The translations under genes were made by a program, and so were the position numbers. 64,000 nt of DNA from Boswellia sacra (taxonomy: Eukaryota > Streptophyta > Magnoliopsida > Sapindales > Burseraceae): assembly GCA_013180625.2 (NCBI GenBank), contig SNVD02001164.1:80864-144863 (forward strand), written 5' to 3'. The first letter of the stretch is position 1; each line of letters opens with the position of its first letter. Under the pieces are notes generated by a model, which was given only the letters and a program-made list of their open reading frames with translations, ran no database searches and had not been told where the DNA came from. Of the stretch, positions 24,701 through 39,350 are shown piece after piece.

Positions 24701-27700
24701 TACACCTGTTTTTATGCATGAGACAAACTAGTTGAATGCTCATATTTCATGCTCCAGTCCCTCCTGAAATTGACATGCACGTTCGAAATTGTCTATTACT
24801 CTTGTAAGATTCACTGATGAAAATGGAACGTCTTGACATATGCTTATTATCAACTGACGTGGTTGCTACCCAGTGGGCCATCTAAGCACATACTATAGTA
24901 AATGGGAAGCAACGATGAACCTCTACTGAACGCAAATCCTATCACCACTGGTTACATGTTTGCCAATGAGTTTGTATATGGATACGCAATCTGAAAATGT
25001 GACCCACCAAGATTCAAAGTCTAAAATTGTAATTCATTTAGGCATAAACATCGACAAGAACTTTGGGTGTGATACCATTTTCTTACCCATTGTATTTCAA
25101 AATCGACGGCTTGCAACTGTTACCTATAGGGCTTGAAGCGACGGTATGAGGCTGCCTAGACATTTCATATCTCAAGTACCTTACTCTCTTTACTATGTGG
25201 GAGTATTCAATTACCCCACCACCTGATATTTAGATAACCACTTCTCTCCTACACAATACGATAATGAAGTAGTTAAATTTTTTACTGTGAAATTTCGTTA
25301 ACATACAACATTGCAAAACTCAAAGTCCTTTGTCCATTTAATTTTTTACTAATACATAGTCATTTTAGGTGTTCAACACTCATGATTTTTAAAGTGGGAT
25401 TACTACTATTGCAAATGGTTATGCATGGTACATGGTGCTGCAGTCAACGACACATACATCTATGCACGTACCACGTGAAAATAGTAACTCATGGTCCATT
25501 GGCTAGTAGAATATTTTGAAGTAGGTTTCTGCTGGCTTTTGAATATGATGGATTTGTCATTTATATGCTATGCATCCACTTTGTAACTCCTTCAATATTA
25601 ACGGAGTGAACAAATGTTTCTTTGAACACCACACTTGACTCCAATCAAATACATACATTTTGCAGATCATTCATGATATAATAAACAAGGCTTTTAGGCT
25701 AGCAATAGTTAACTAGTTGCAACTATACACGTTAATGTGTGTATACACACACACACACACATATATACATACATATATTCATAGACATTCATAAATATAT
25801 GTCTATATCCATATACATAGATGTTCACTTACATATATACATTTCGATCCATATATGTGTGTACAGATACATGATGACGAATACAAAAACTAGCAGATGG
25901 GTGGCTTGGACAAGGTCGTATTCGATTTTGTTACCCTTTATTATGTATTATCCCATTTCAAGTATGTCATTATATCCCTGGACAATATTGAAAGATGCCT
26001 CCACATGCAATGGTTCTTTAATAACGATGACCATTCCATGTTTGAGAGTCTCGCGGACCATGGACTTATGTGCAAACTTAAACGGAGTTGGATGTACTGT
26101 AACAACTTGCTTAGCCATAAAGTTTGCAGAGTGCTTTGACTACAAGTGGAAGGGGTAGGATGTGGATGCATACCTTAGAGTATGCGTTGATTATAACTTG
26201 TAGTATGTGTAAATAAAATGATTGTATTACGTATGCCGATCACTTCCATTGATTGCCAACTCCGCCAATACCACATTGCCGATTAGTGCATCATCGGCAA
26301 GTCACAAATCCCCAATAACGATTTCAAAGAAAATAAGCCTACAACAAAATATGAATACAGTAATTAATTGAACAAGTAAAGTAAATGGAAAGTGACCAAA
26401 TTAAAGGACGTTTGTGGATTAGTCTCAAACGGATAAAATACACTAACCAATTAGAGGTAATGTCCTCATGTGAATACTACCATAACGAACCTCCATTCTG
26501 TTGGTAGTGAGGTACGTCTGACTACAGACATTCACGCAGTAAGTGTTAACACACATATTACGAAGACTACGCGAATAATGTAAAATGGATACAAATGCAT
26601 TTTCTCTGATTTTTAATTGGTAATATGCACATGTTGTTAGTACGAAACTCAAATGGAATTGTAATCAGAGGCGGTATACTAACCTTCGTTTCATATATGT
26701 TCCCCGGTGGGAAGTCGCCATGTAAATCAAGTGTAGTTGGAATTGAATAATTTCGAATACAAGGGAGATAGAGACCTCTCCCATATACCGACCCACTATT
26801 ATATTGGACCAGGTTGTACCAAAACAATTGAAGTGGGAATAATAAAATACTCCAAAATAATGCGCTGGGCTGAGACTATTTCTTCACATGTTAGGTACGG
26901 ATGAGGCCCAGTGTTCCCATGATGAGAATGCAATTGTGGCAGCAAATATGTTGCAACGTTGGGTTAAATAATTACATAAGGGGACATACAATGAATGTAG
27001 GCCGAAATGATATGAGAGTATGACGGTCAATGGACCCATGTGGCTTGCAGCCACGAGAACTTGCAACCTATGATATGGTATTATAGAGGACTGAAAAATT
27101 ACAGTCCTACTATTTGGAAGGATATATAGTCTTACGACAAGCAAGCATCTAAACTGTTTGGATTGGTAACAAAAACCATATGTGGATGGAAAATGAAATG
27201 TGTTGTGCATATGCCTTTGGCAAAAATTCTCCAACATGACCATGGCAGCATAGGCTTTTATGATACGCATCTACTTTTTCTCCTCTAATGTGTGAAACTG
27301 AATTTGTTGTGACATGGAAAATGGTGGAAAAAATCATAACAAACATTTGATGATAATGTACCGATTATATGTATTGGGATGATAGGACTGACGAAGAAGC
27401 TATGTATCCTTCAGGATATCCACGCCTGTGTGTCCCAGGGCCATTATGGCAATGACTTTTCATATTAATATTTTTACACTGTGCAAAGCATAGATATTGC
27501 TATTGCACCCAATTACGAAAGGAGGTTCAAAGCTTAGTCAAAACCAAGGGACACATAGGGATAAAAGCGAAGTCTTCTCACATTAAAATTTTAAGTATTG
27601 TAGCTAACATTGCAATTAAATGATTGAGACATTGTGATTTGACTTGTGAACTAACAAGACCATAATGATATGGATGAGTTTCTTTTACATTAAAACTTGT

Positions 27701-28852
27701 CTCCTGTCCAATTGTGGTAGGACGATGACACTTTGTTCATGCATGTATTATAGATAAAGCAAATCACAAACATCGACACAAAACATGAATCGTGAATTAG
27801 CATTGCAATATACATTTTAATGTCAGAGTTCGTTCATGGACGACGTCGTTGGAGGACCGGCGACGAAGGAGGTTGGATGACTTTGTGGCCAAAGCGTAAA
27901 TGCACTTGCCAACTCCGTCCATACCTGGTGAAATATATAGCATATAAAAGACAAGATTAAAGATCTTGCGAACAAGCACACCTCTGAATGGAAAAGATCA
28001 AGGCATACAGAGAGAGTTCTACGTTAATATGGACTATATGGGCTAATATATTTAGTGACCCCAACCCATTGTAGATAGTGTGAAAGTGTTGCCTTGACTG
28101 GTCACCTTGTAGCCATATAATGAATCTAGGTTTATATTTGCACTGACATTGCATGAAGATGAATGAACCATGACATGGACTTCACATGCCACAGTGGTTG
28201 AACAATGATCAGAGGAATATGTGGGAGCCACAATGTGTGCTTCACCCATCAGTGTTCACATGTGAGTAAAAAGGAGGGGAGATATAATGCGCCTGACATA
28301 ACATGGATATAAGTACTCCAAAGAGGTGAAGGGGCCCACTTAATATACAAATCTTTCCCTGCCAATGTCACCGAGCACAGGTATCACCACAATTTGCAGC
28401 TACAATAGCGAAGAAAAATCAACCCAAAGTTGTGCACTCAAATGCCAAAGAAACAAGGTATTGGGATGCAAGGATTGTATCTTAAAAAGAAATTGAGGAA
28501 ACATTTTATGTATATATATGTGGAAAAATGATAAATTTGTGAAGAATAAACCGAAATGGTATTGTAAAATTTACTATGTTCATAGTTTACGAAAGCAAGC
28601 CTTATTTTTTCACGAAGGCTGACAGAAAAGAAAGAGAAAAATGTATACCATTAGCAGTCACTGAGTCAGACGATTGAAGTTGCGTGAAGGAAAATTATAA
28701 TAATATTTTCAAAATGTACATGAAGGGAAATTATAATAGTATTAGGTAGTTAAACATTATGTCAACCGTATATAACATGTATAATAGAGTCATACTCTCC
28801 AAATGATTACTGTAAAAGGAAAATAATGTAACTTAACCCAAAAATAAGTACC

Positions 28853-28854
<2 letters not shown>

Positions 28855-28890
<36 letters not shown>
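28855..28890. repeat. (AT)18 microsatellite
   Basis: Thirty-six bases of pure AT dinucleotide, followed by imperfect TATG repeats to about 28930. Confidence 0.95.
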
Positions 28891-28892
<2 letters not shown>

Positions 28893-30997
28893 GTATATGT
28901 ATGTATGCATGTATGTATATGTATATATATAATTACTTTAAGTTACCACTGAAGTCTTCAATGGTAGTATACACCTCCAATACGAATATAAAGTAATTGA
29001 ATCTAGCTTTCTCTCCAACTTAAATAAGCTACAGCTTGGATTAACTATGAATCCGTAACCATAGTTCAGCTCTGACATTATACAGCAGAAATCGTAGTCT
29101 TCAATAGATTCACATCAGAAGCGAAGATGCCGTAATGTAATGCTTAAAACAGGTGAGATTCAAAAAATTTGATGATAAATTGATGCAACATAATTGCCAT
29201 TATGTAGGGAATGAACCAGACTATCATAGGTAATAATGGCATTGCCAGGACTTGGAATGAGTGGGTGCAACACGCATGCAATAGACCAACTGTATAAGAT
29301 GTCAAAGTTGAACTCTGCAATGTTAAATAATAATATTTCTCATTAATTACACATTTATGTACATATATTAATTTTTCTAATATTGATTACATAACAACTG
29401 AGTACAGATCAATATGAATCTGTCAATAACATTCAAATGTTTTAGAGTTGCACAGTTAAATCGTGAGATAAAAATTATTAGTTTTTTCGTGGACAATAGA
29501 AAATGAAAAAAAAATCTGCATATAGTAAACGTGAATATATCAACTTAATAAGCGTAGACTAATTTAGTTGGAAAACTATACAATAAGAATGCAACTACAG
29601 TTTCCACTAATTTCAAATAATCCTTCATGATTAAAAAATTAATTATGACCAAATGCTTACGTGGTATATAGCAGTAAGTAGATCCCATGCAATGCAGGTA
29701 AATGGTGGAAAATGGTATTACAATTACCAAACATTCCATGGTGTGGTAATTGAAGATTTGTTTGGTCAGGTGGAGCCATAAACATGATACAAACGTTGTA
29801 AAGTAGTAATCATTCCTACCGCAATTAAATGAAATTTTACTGAAAAGTACCAAGTATGATGCAACACCATTTAATATGCAATCATTTTGTTTAGGTTGGA
29901 TTAGAAAAATGATCCAATTAAGTGTGAAAATGCAATGATCAAGTATAGACATGTAAATACTTAGTGGGCGAAACAACCCGTATTCATGCTGTAGTGGCTC
30001 TTGCCTTGCTAGATTATTAGTTTTGCTGTGATTGAATCCACGTGGAAAGACGTTGGCCACAGTGTAATGTCATCGCAAGATATAATTTTTGGTAACAAGG
30101 ATAATAGTGGCGGGGTAGGATGAATAATGACTTTTATTCATTATGAAGACTCCTCATATCTATACTAACAAACGATAGACAATTCAATTAACAAATGATT
30201 TCCCCACATAGCATAATCAGGTGAAGGCATGGGCATGGCCTTGTTTATTCAAGTTACAATTGTGTATTCTATCACGTGTCTTTAAAAACATTCCTAATTA
30301 GCGTAAAACCCAGAACATCAGAAGCTGCCATCCGTTCGACGTTCATCAGCACCTCCAACACTATTGCATTTGGTGTCTATCTTGTGCCCCAACTCAGACT
30401 GAACAATATTCAAACTTGTTGTTGGCATGATTTCATTCCAACAACAAATTATTAATGAAAATATTGCACAATGATATTACAAAGGAATCCCACATCAAAA
30501 CAAGTGATGGATCTAACACCAATGTAAAAAGATTTAAATCTTTAAATCTGCAAAAATGGTGGTTGTTGCCTCTGACTAATGTCCCAATAGATACTCAGCC
30601 ACTAGCAGCCACCTCACTGCTATAGCCACATGCAAAATACACGACAACATCCGAAAACATAGACTATGGCTAGAATGGAGGAAGAAGAAATGAAGAACAA
30701 ACAGAGAGCTTATGGTGGAGAGAGTGTCTCTAGAGAGAGAGAGAGGAGTGATGATATGTGAAGTAACATATTTATTTTAAGATGATTTTGATAGTACAAG
30801 GGAAATTTGATTTTTTCAATTATTGAGTTATGCTGAATTGCTGCATTTTTATATTTGCAAAATTAATTTTGCACTCAAATGCTATGTGTCCTTGTAGTAG
30901 TGGTCAGTTGTACCATATCAACAAGTTGATGTAGACTACCTCCGTCGTAGCATAGACTCTCTCCAAGATTTTTGGTCAAAATACAAACACACACGCA

Positions 30998-31000
<3 letters not shown>

Positions 31001-31027
<27 letters not shown>
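31001..31027. repeat. (TG)13 microsatellite
   Basis: A pure TG run, preceded by an imperfect CA run at 30986-30999, so the pair can fold on itself. Confidence 0.9.
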
Positions 31028-31028
<1 letters not shown>

Positions 31029-32523
31029 TTATTTGGGGGGTGGGGGGTGGTGTTTGGCATTTTAAATGAATTGAAGCATAAATGACTTATCAGCAAATGA
31101 AATTGAATAATTTGTGTAAAAATAAAAAGTTCTATAGCTAGTCTTAACCTCTAAAAATTGAGGAATAATACGGCATAGTCAAACTCAATACATTTATTAA
31201 GGAATATCGAAATTCGATGAGTTGAAAATTAAACGGTGGAATATTTGGTACTTACCATTATTATATTATTGTCAATAAAAACTTGGGATGTATGATTTTA
31301 ATGTTATTAGTAGAAAGGAAATGACGAAAAAAGACACAAAGAGAAGAAGTATAGGGTAGGTGCATGTCCAAAATAGGAAAAGTAAGTCAATGCAATATCT
31401 TGCGGTTCGCCGAGGAGGGAACAAAGGTTTGACATAACGAAGAAGATGTTCTAAGTAAAGGCAGATATGGAAGAGTCGAGGAAAAAAAAGAAGACAAAGG
31501 GATAACAGCGGCAAAAGCGGGATATTGAAGGGTGGCCCATCGTAGAGGACGGAGAAGGAGAATAGTTTTGAGCGAACGATACCTAGATTTGTCCTAATAA
31601 CCCATAAAATGCTGTGTATGATACCCGTTGTAATTAACAATAACAGAATGCACCATCGGTTTGGGGGTTTTGTAGAAAAGATTACTGATTTTTCAACCTA
31701 AATGGGGGATTGTAAGAAAACTAAGTAGTGGTTACGAAAATAGGTGGTAAATGGTTACAAAATAATAGCGAACACGATATAGTAGTCGACGAAATTGGGT
31801 GTCCTCTAAAGAAAGAATGATGGTGTCAATTAAAAGTATGTGTGTGGATTTAGCTTCATACATTGACAGTCCTTCCCTTAAAATATTGTAACCACATTTT
31901 GGTTTCCTATTATAGGTACGATGGGTAAACGAAAGCACAAGTAGGTCAATAAGTTGAAGAACAGGGAAGGTAGGCCACCGATATCACAAAAGCGACAATA
32001 GCGACAACAACGGCGGATGATAGCGGGTTCCAAAATAAGGAGAAATATGGATCAAGGTGGATGAATTTTCGATACGTCTATAGGATGTTCAATGATATAG
32101 TTGGGCAGTTTAGTTTACGAATGTACTAGTATATGCATTCATGACCTTCTTTGGTAGTAAGTGTGTAATTCAGGGGTCAATATTTAAGGATTTAATTAGT
32201 AGGAGGAGATGTTGTCATGGTCTATGTTCATATGAATTCATGAGAGATCCGAGTCATCTGCATTCATATTGATTTATGTTGTTCCTCATCAAATGAAGAA
32301 AGTTATGTATATTTACGTGACATGGAATACATAATAATCCTAGTGTTCATTGAGTAATTTTGCTGCAGGAGAGAACAAATAGCATTAGCTTGGGGAAACG
32401 ACTATAAAGTTATAATAGACGGTGAGGTGAGGTATTAAAGTCCAGACAAAGACAACTATCATCTGCTTCACTGTCAATATTGTTATAAAGCTAAAACCTT
32501 GATAACAGTAATTTGACTGCTTA

Positions 32524-35500
32524 TTGTAGGTCATGAAATGTATGAGGGAGAACTGGTCATCCTTATCGGGTGAGGAGAAGACAACGTATGCCTCGTACCA
32601 GGAGAAACTCAATGTACCTCAAGAAGAAGTCACAAATGAAGGCAATAGTAGCAAAGAACTAATATATGGAAAATTCCAAACTAGGTGTAGCCCAAGAAGG
32701 TTTCACCATTGTGTGACTAAATTTTTGTTGGTGTAAAAGACAGCGGTCGATGGGATTGGGTTTGGCACGCTTGTACAAATACGACCAGGCCAACTCAGAA
32801 TTAGATTTGGCCAAATGTTGTTGGATGCCTTTGATCCAGAGACATGTATTTTAGAGGTAAACGACTACTATATGATCCTAATGCCTATAACTTTTACGAA
32901 AACCCTGGGAATTGCATACGGTAGTTCACTAGTCCCTCGTGCCGGAGACCAAGCAGAAGTGGTAATGTTAAGAGATAATTTCTATAAAGATGGGAGGGGG
33001 ATTTCAATAAGTGCAGTTGCAGAGATGCTAGGGCCAACGGATCATCCAGGGGAGGATTTCATCAGGGCCTTCACATTGTATGCATTCGCAACGTTGTACC
33101 CATCATCAGGTTTAGTGATTGATCTGGAGTTTTTGTTCGCTGTCAAAGATGTGAATCAAATAACGTCGTACAATTGGGATATGCTTTATTTTAGGAAGTT
33201 CATGGATGGGGCTCGAGACTACAAGTCAAATAAATGCAAACAAATGGCTGGGTGCGTACTTTTCATCGAGGTTCGTACATGTGTTAACTGGTTGTTGAAA
33301 CTGCAATAAGAATATATGGTATAAGATTTTGTCCACTAGGATGTAAATGTGCAGCTGGTCATGATACGCAGAATTGGACAGAATTTAAAGAGGTCGAGGC
33401 TGGCTTTGGAGCTTGTGATATCGTGGATAGGAAGGACATCTCAAGCGAGATACGAAAACTAAAGGTGACCGGTCCTAAATGGCCGTTGTAGTTGTAAATT
33501 TATTTATTTGTGGAATTGGTTGCTAAACTGATGAAACTGTTAACTTCTGTACAATGTTATTTTCCTATGTAATGCTTTTGATTTCTGACACAACAATTGA
33601 TGAAAATGTTCACATGAGATGGTGTTGATGTACAGGATATGGGTGATAAGGGTGGATTACAAGGGATTGGAGACAAGGATAGGAAATGTAGATCACAGGT
33701 TGAGGTGGTGGAACATTTAAGAGTAATGGAGAACACCATCAAAGCATTGGTGGACCGACAAATGAGGTGGGAAACCATAATATCATCAACCCATGAAATG
33801 GTGAATGAGTTGCAAAGTCTATTAAGTGAGAAGGCATGTAATAAGGAAGAAGTGGATGTTTTAGCTCGAAGATATGGTAGGAATGAGACTAGAAATTATG
33901 AGAGTGAAAAGGGGTGGATAGGTTCAAAGGTGAGGGGAGAGGGATGAGGAACACAGAACCTAGGAGTTGAAGACAAAGAACAACGGCATGGTCCTATGAC
34001 AAAACCAAGGAAAAGGAATTGAAGAGTGATGAAATAGTAATTACAAGAGAATATAACGATATGGAGAGGACAAAAGAAAGACACACAGAGTAGGAAAATG
34101 TCAAAGATACAACAGTGAAGGCAGTGGCCAGTGATGGCATTAACGTAAAACACGAACAGGCAGGGCTTTCTGATAATAAAAGGACCAAAGCAATAGATGT
34201 CAACAGTAAAAGACAGTAACAAGGTGATTAAGGAATCTGAAAAAATGGAATCAGCCAAATTGTTGGACATTAATTTAAATGTTGCGGTAACCGCCAGCTT
34301 GAATAATGCAGATAAGAGTCTTGAGGACTGTAGAGTGGGAACAGACATAGTGGCTGCAATAGGCAAAGGGTTGCAACAGCTTCGACGTGAAGAGAGGAAA
34401 AATATGCAAAGTAGCACACAAGGAGCTATCAATGATATAGATGCAAAGTGCCGTGAGACAGTTGGGAATGACAGTAGGAAAGGTAAGGCAGCCAATGTGG
34501 GCATGAATCCAACAATTATGTTGCATGAGGGGAATAAGGATAAACAAGTGAGTAACAAGTCCTGTCATCGATATGTTCTTTTTGTTTTTGTGCAATTGTC
34601 TAAGTTCTGGTCCCAATCTATAGAATAGTGAGTAAGAAATTGTTTTAACTGCTTTGAGCTTAATGAATTAATGGGATTTGCCTTATGCTGATATTGGTTT
34701 CAGATGCACATTGATTTGGATGGGAATAGAACAAAGTACGTGGACATTTCATCGATAGACAGAAGTAGTGGCTCGAGAAAGGTGAAGAAAATGCCGCTAG
34801 GTAAAAGGTTCGTGCATAGGGCTAGCCCACAGGTGCGAGCATCTAGTAGTAGAGGGAAGAGGGGTTTTTGGGAAGGGCCATTCATTATCCCATAACCAGT
34901 GACAAAAAATTAGTTGGAGATTATTGAATATGTTATGAACATAGCAAATGAGCTGGCGTGAGTATATTTGCCACAAACACAATATCTTATGACATCGCAT
35001 GGCATACTCGTGCGAATAATCATTTAATAAATTGCAGAGAGATACTTGTTAGATATAATGTCAATCATTTTACGCGATACAACTTGCAGACACTATGGTC
35101 AGAGTCATGGGTTGATAATATTGTATGAAGGACTGAAATTAAATTGTTTTAATTTGTTTGGAATGGGAACTGATAACAACACATGCCATGCAAGTACTTA
35201 ATATATCGTGCATGTAGGAACTGAAAAAAATGTATTGCAGAGAAGTAGAGTAAATAATTGAAAAGTCTAAATGTTTTGCAGGTAATAGATGTATATGGCG
35301 TGCTGATGGCTATCGAAAATAAGAGGCAACGGAGACATGGGAAGACAACTTGGTAACTTTTTAGTAAGTTAGAGTAGGATGTTAGTGAATGTTGTAGTCT
35401 GCCAAGTTTTGAGAAATGAAGTATGAATTCAGAAAATCATTAAACATAGATGAACAAATATGATGACATAGGAAGCAGTTAGGGGAGCAACGACATTGGA

Positions 35501-36263
35501 TGTAATTGGTCTGGAGACAGTTGCACACTATCGCGAGAATTATATGAAGAACCTGCAGAAAGTGACAGAGATAATCTCTATAATTATAAAATGAAATATA
35601 TAGTAGCAGTAGCGGTTACTGACGTATTCGAACTTGATGCTTAATCGTCATTAGACAGGAGAAAAATGGTTACTAAGTAATTATGATTAGTAAAGACCTG
35701 ATATCGATTAATAATGCATAATTCATAGTATTAAATAACTTGTATAACAATGAATGACATAGGGGAATAGTAAATTGGTCCTTATGTACAATGTATTAAA
35801 TGGTGTAACTGGGGGCAGAGTTATGTGCCGATGTATAATGGTCATTCACACTGGTTCACGATGGTGGTTCGGATTAAATAAAAAACGATAGAGATTTGGG
35901 ACTCATTGAGAACAAATAGAAGTGGAAGGTTAATGAAATTGCTAGCCAGAGAATTGTAAGTGTATTCAGTATTGAACTTCTATATTTCAGTTGCAAAATG
36001 TGGGATGGGAAGGGTATGTTTTCAACATGGGAACTCATGCAAACATTTGTTCATGTGCAGCTGAAGGCACTAGATGTAGTGCTGCGGATGAGATAATGCA
36101 AATTCGTGATGGGAAGCTTAGTTTTGCAAAGTTCAACGTTTCAACAAACGAAGACGTAGCAACCCAACAAAATTCGTATGACTGTAGGGTTTATGTTATC
36201 AAGTTTATAGAGTGTCGGGGCTTCCGCACACCAACAGTGAAAGTGGTGAGATGGTCAAAATAA
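32524..36263 (+). pseudogene. Broken Ulp1/C48-like protease gene copy 2 (MULE-associated)
   Basis: The N-terminal domain runs from about 32680 to 33280 (CSPRRFHHCVTKF, GIGFGTLVQIRPG, FTKTLGIAYG, EDFIRAFTLYAFATLYPS, MAGCVLFIEV), interrupted by TAA near 32736. Middle exons at 33639-33947 and 34197-34550 are charged and coiled-coil-like. A basic exon follows at 34704-34895 (KKMPLGKRFVHRASPQV). The C48 catalytic part begins near 35825 with VPMYNGHSHWF (His), then IEIWDSL (Asp, near 35893-35910). After a probable intron, QQNSYDCRVYV (Gln and Cys) lies near 36165-36200. All of His, Asp, Gln and Cys survive, but the Gly after Cys is Arg and an in-frame TAA separates His and Asp. The family removes SUMO-like modifiers; these transposon versions are of unknown target. 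I judge it non-functional. Confidence 0.72.
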
Positions 36264-39200
36264 TAACATTTAAATCAAACATTTGACCAAACTAATGCAG
36301 TGAATGAAATGATAGCATTTTATGGACCTTGTTTTTTGCATGCACAAGCATTCTAATGCCACTCGACTAAAGATGCTATTGAGAATGATAATATCCCTAT
36401 TGAATCGAGCCCGATCGCATGTCATGGTAAAAGCTGAGGAAGAGTTCGAACGCATGTGTTCAATGGATGGCAACTAACTGAGCAAACAAAACATGCATGG
36501 GGAATCCGGCATTGTTGATAGCAAACGAATAATACAGGCCATTAGGCGAAATATGTACAGCACAGTTAGAAAGGTGTGTGCATTACATACGTATGAACAC
36601 CAATCTAGATTTTTGTAAATAGGGAAAATAACTGTTGGATATATATACCATTTTGTTAATGGCATGGAAGGGGATTTGTCCGTAAGCAATGTGGAAGGTC
36701 CATTTCCACCAATTATATAGCATAAGGGCAAGCAAGGAGGCATACAATGACGAAGATGGATGTGCTATTACGGTGGACAGAAGTGTTTTCTTTTATGTAT
36801 GGACCAACAAATGTATGGTCAACGGTTAGGGAAGCAAACAGAAGTATAGTCCTATGCAAAGATCGGAAGTTATGCAAACGTAGTCCATTTCAATCGTTGT
36901 GGCTAACACAATATGTTTATTTCATCCACGTCGGTGTCGACATCAGTGGCATTCCAATGTCCACCATACATGAGTTAGTGGGTTCACACTTACGTAAAGA
37001 CTAATAATTCTTTCGGGCTACCTCAACTGTATAATAATTTAACACTCGATCTATGGCGGCGAGGAAAATTTGCAAGTGTGAAAACAATTGGGAGATTAAA
37101 ATAGACGGGTAGATTGAATAAGACTATATGGACCACTAATGGATAACAAGAATTGAAAATAATGAAATTGTGGTTGACTTTTTACTTTTTATTAAGATTA
37201 CAGGTTAAAGTTATGTAAAAATAATTAGTTACTTTTTACATATTTCCAAACTATTCAAAAATTGAGGCGTTACGGGAATGTTAAGGCAAATCATCCAAGT
37301 TCTATAAAAGAAGCAAATAAGATATTAGAAATTATAGAGATAGTTAAAATGGAGTAACATATAATATTTCTTATGTTTGAAAAGTGATGTTGAATACAAG
37401 TATACACATCTCTTTCACGCACATTCATATACAGATACAATTTATTATTAACAGATATGGAAATAATGGAAGTATAGTACTTTCTTATTAGTTTATAAAC
37501 ATTTATTGTATTTTGATTATTATTATATTAGGATATAAAAAAACTAATGAACATTACACAATATAGATTCTATGTACATATCGTTAAAGTTACCGACAAC
37601 TTTTTAATCTTATAAATACAAGGTTTGCCTAATATTTGGACATTATCTTTTGCCATATCATGTTAACAAATTTAACAATGCTTTATAATGTTAAGTAAGT
37701 AATTTTAAATATATATATTCCAATTACAAGACTTGGGACATATTTATGCATTTGACAATGAATATTGAGTAGCAAATGCATAATTATGGAATAACTACGA
37801 ATGACCCATTTTTTTTGTTATGTATAGAAATTGTATATTGCATATGGGAAAAATTGTTGTAATATTCATGTTTGTGCAACATGAATATTGAAATGGATAA
37901 ACCGTGTATAAATTCCAAAAATATTATGTAAATATTTCACTGCGACATTGCACAAAAGAAGGCGATGTCGAAAAATGATATGAATCGATGGAAGAATACA
38001 TATAGTGATGGAAATTATTTTCTTCTTAATGTAAATTGGAAATCAGTTATTAAATACAATCTGCCAAATTCTGAAGGTATTGCTAGTTATCTATGTTCAG
38101 TATTAGATGTGACACATTCAGTTCACTTCATGAATATACCAAACGAAATTAGTTGCAAAAATGCAAATGCGATATGGATTGCTTAAGCGGGTTCAACAAT
38201 TTTGTAACTGATTGCATTTTTTACGTAAATAATGTAGATCATAAATAGCATGTAACCTCAGGCTAATATATGTCGAAAGAGAAAAACATTTTACTGCTTT
38301 AATTAATTAATTTAAGCATATATGTATAAATATATTTTGAAAAAAAAAGTAGGAAAAACCTACCAATGGGTTATCCTTTGGTATAAAAAATGGTCATAAT
38401 AAATTAAATTGGTCACAGACATGAACTTAGATTAACAGGATACTCAACATTATTTAATTTATGCAATGCTATTGCGTAATTGAGGTGATGAACAACTAAT
38501 AAGATTATTCAAGTAGACAAGAAAGAAGCATAAGATAATCGAAGTGGTTATATAATTCTGGTCCAAACAGGGAATGCCGTAGGGGGAAAGTAAAATAAAA
38601 GCCAAATAATCCCTGATAGAATGCACGCATGGTCCTCAATAAAATGTAACATATGGAATAATGAGAATTGTTCACCTATGGAAGTCATATATGGAGAGAG
38701 CACAAAAGTCCACATATTGAACATAAATTAAATGTAACACTTAGTTCAATTGACAAACGCAAGGATGGTATTAGCTCAAATGTAGCACATTGAAAAATAA
38801 TTACTGTTCTTTAGGGACTCGTATATGGATTAAAATAGAAAGCCCAAATGTAGTATAGAAATTCAAATAGAAACAAAATTAAACAGACGAACACAAGGAT
38901 GGACTCTAGTCAAATATATAAAGTAATACTTTGTTTTTGATACCGACAGAGGGTATAACATGTTAGTTAGTTTTGATACTTACTCAATGATGCATACAAT
39001 TAATATTAATTCTGGTGACTAGTGATTGAATGCCTGAGTTTGAGAAAAAGAGTACGAAGCACTAAAGCAGATATTTTAAGGACGAAAAAGCCCCATTTTA
39101 GATATGCATATAAATATGTGACAAAGATCGAGTTTAGACATGCAATATAAATTTGTGATAATCATTAACTGTCATAGTCAGTGTGTTTAATCCCTGATGC

Positions 39201-39350
39201 TGTTGCTGTCATCGCTGCTAATGACTTCACCATCATGCAATCATTGTTGGTGATCTTGTAGAATACATTTTTCTTTTAGTAAATTTGCCGATGTAGATGC
39301 TGGTGTTGTATTGTATGCTTTGCTTGTCAAAGTTCACGATCTTCGATAGA
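36264..39350. other. A/G-rich then AT-rich remnant sequence, no gene seen
   Basis: An open frame at 36747-37004 follows the Ulp1-like end but has no recognisable motif. From 37.1 to 38.9 kb the sequence is very AT-rich, with nothing supportable on either strand. Confidence 0.4.

Larger units (their letters stand above)
21743..32523. other. Long gene-free remnant stretch with microsatellites
   Basis: No gene is supported across this 10.8 kb. Open frames such as 25897-26139, 26567-26827 and 29545-30060 have no motif I recognise. Simple repeats: (AC)n at 25745-25760, (AT)18 at 28855-28890, (GA)-rich near 30730-30745 and (TG)13 at 31001-31027. The plus strand changes from C-rich (before about 25.7 kb) to A/G-rich (after about 26.9 kb). 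Confidence 0.4.

Noticed and set aside
29545..30060. 171-codon minus-strand open frame
   Set aside because: No motif, composition like translated AT-rich DNA, and no supporting neighbours.
31272..31640. Hydrophobic 122-codon minus-strand frame resembling a membrane protein
   Set aside because: The opposite strand is purine-rich, which yields Leu/Phe/Ser runs on this strand by bias alone.
33896..34558. 220-codon minus-strand open frame
   Set aside because: It lies opposite the plus-strand Ulp1-like exons; its Leu/Ser/Cys-rich content is the mirror of a Lys/Glu/Asp-rich coding strand.
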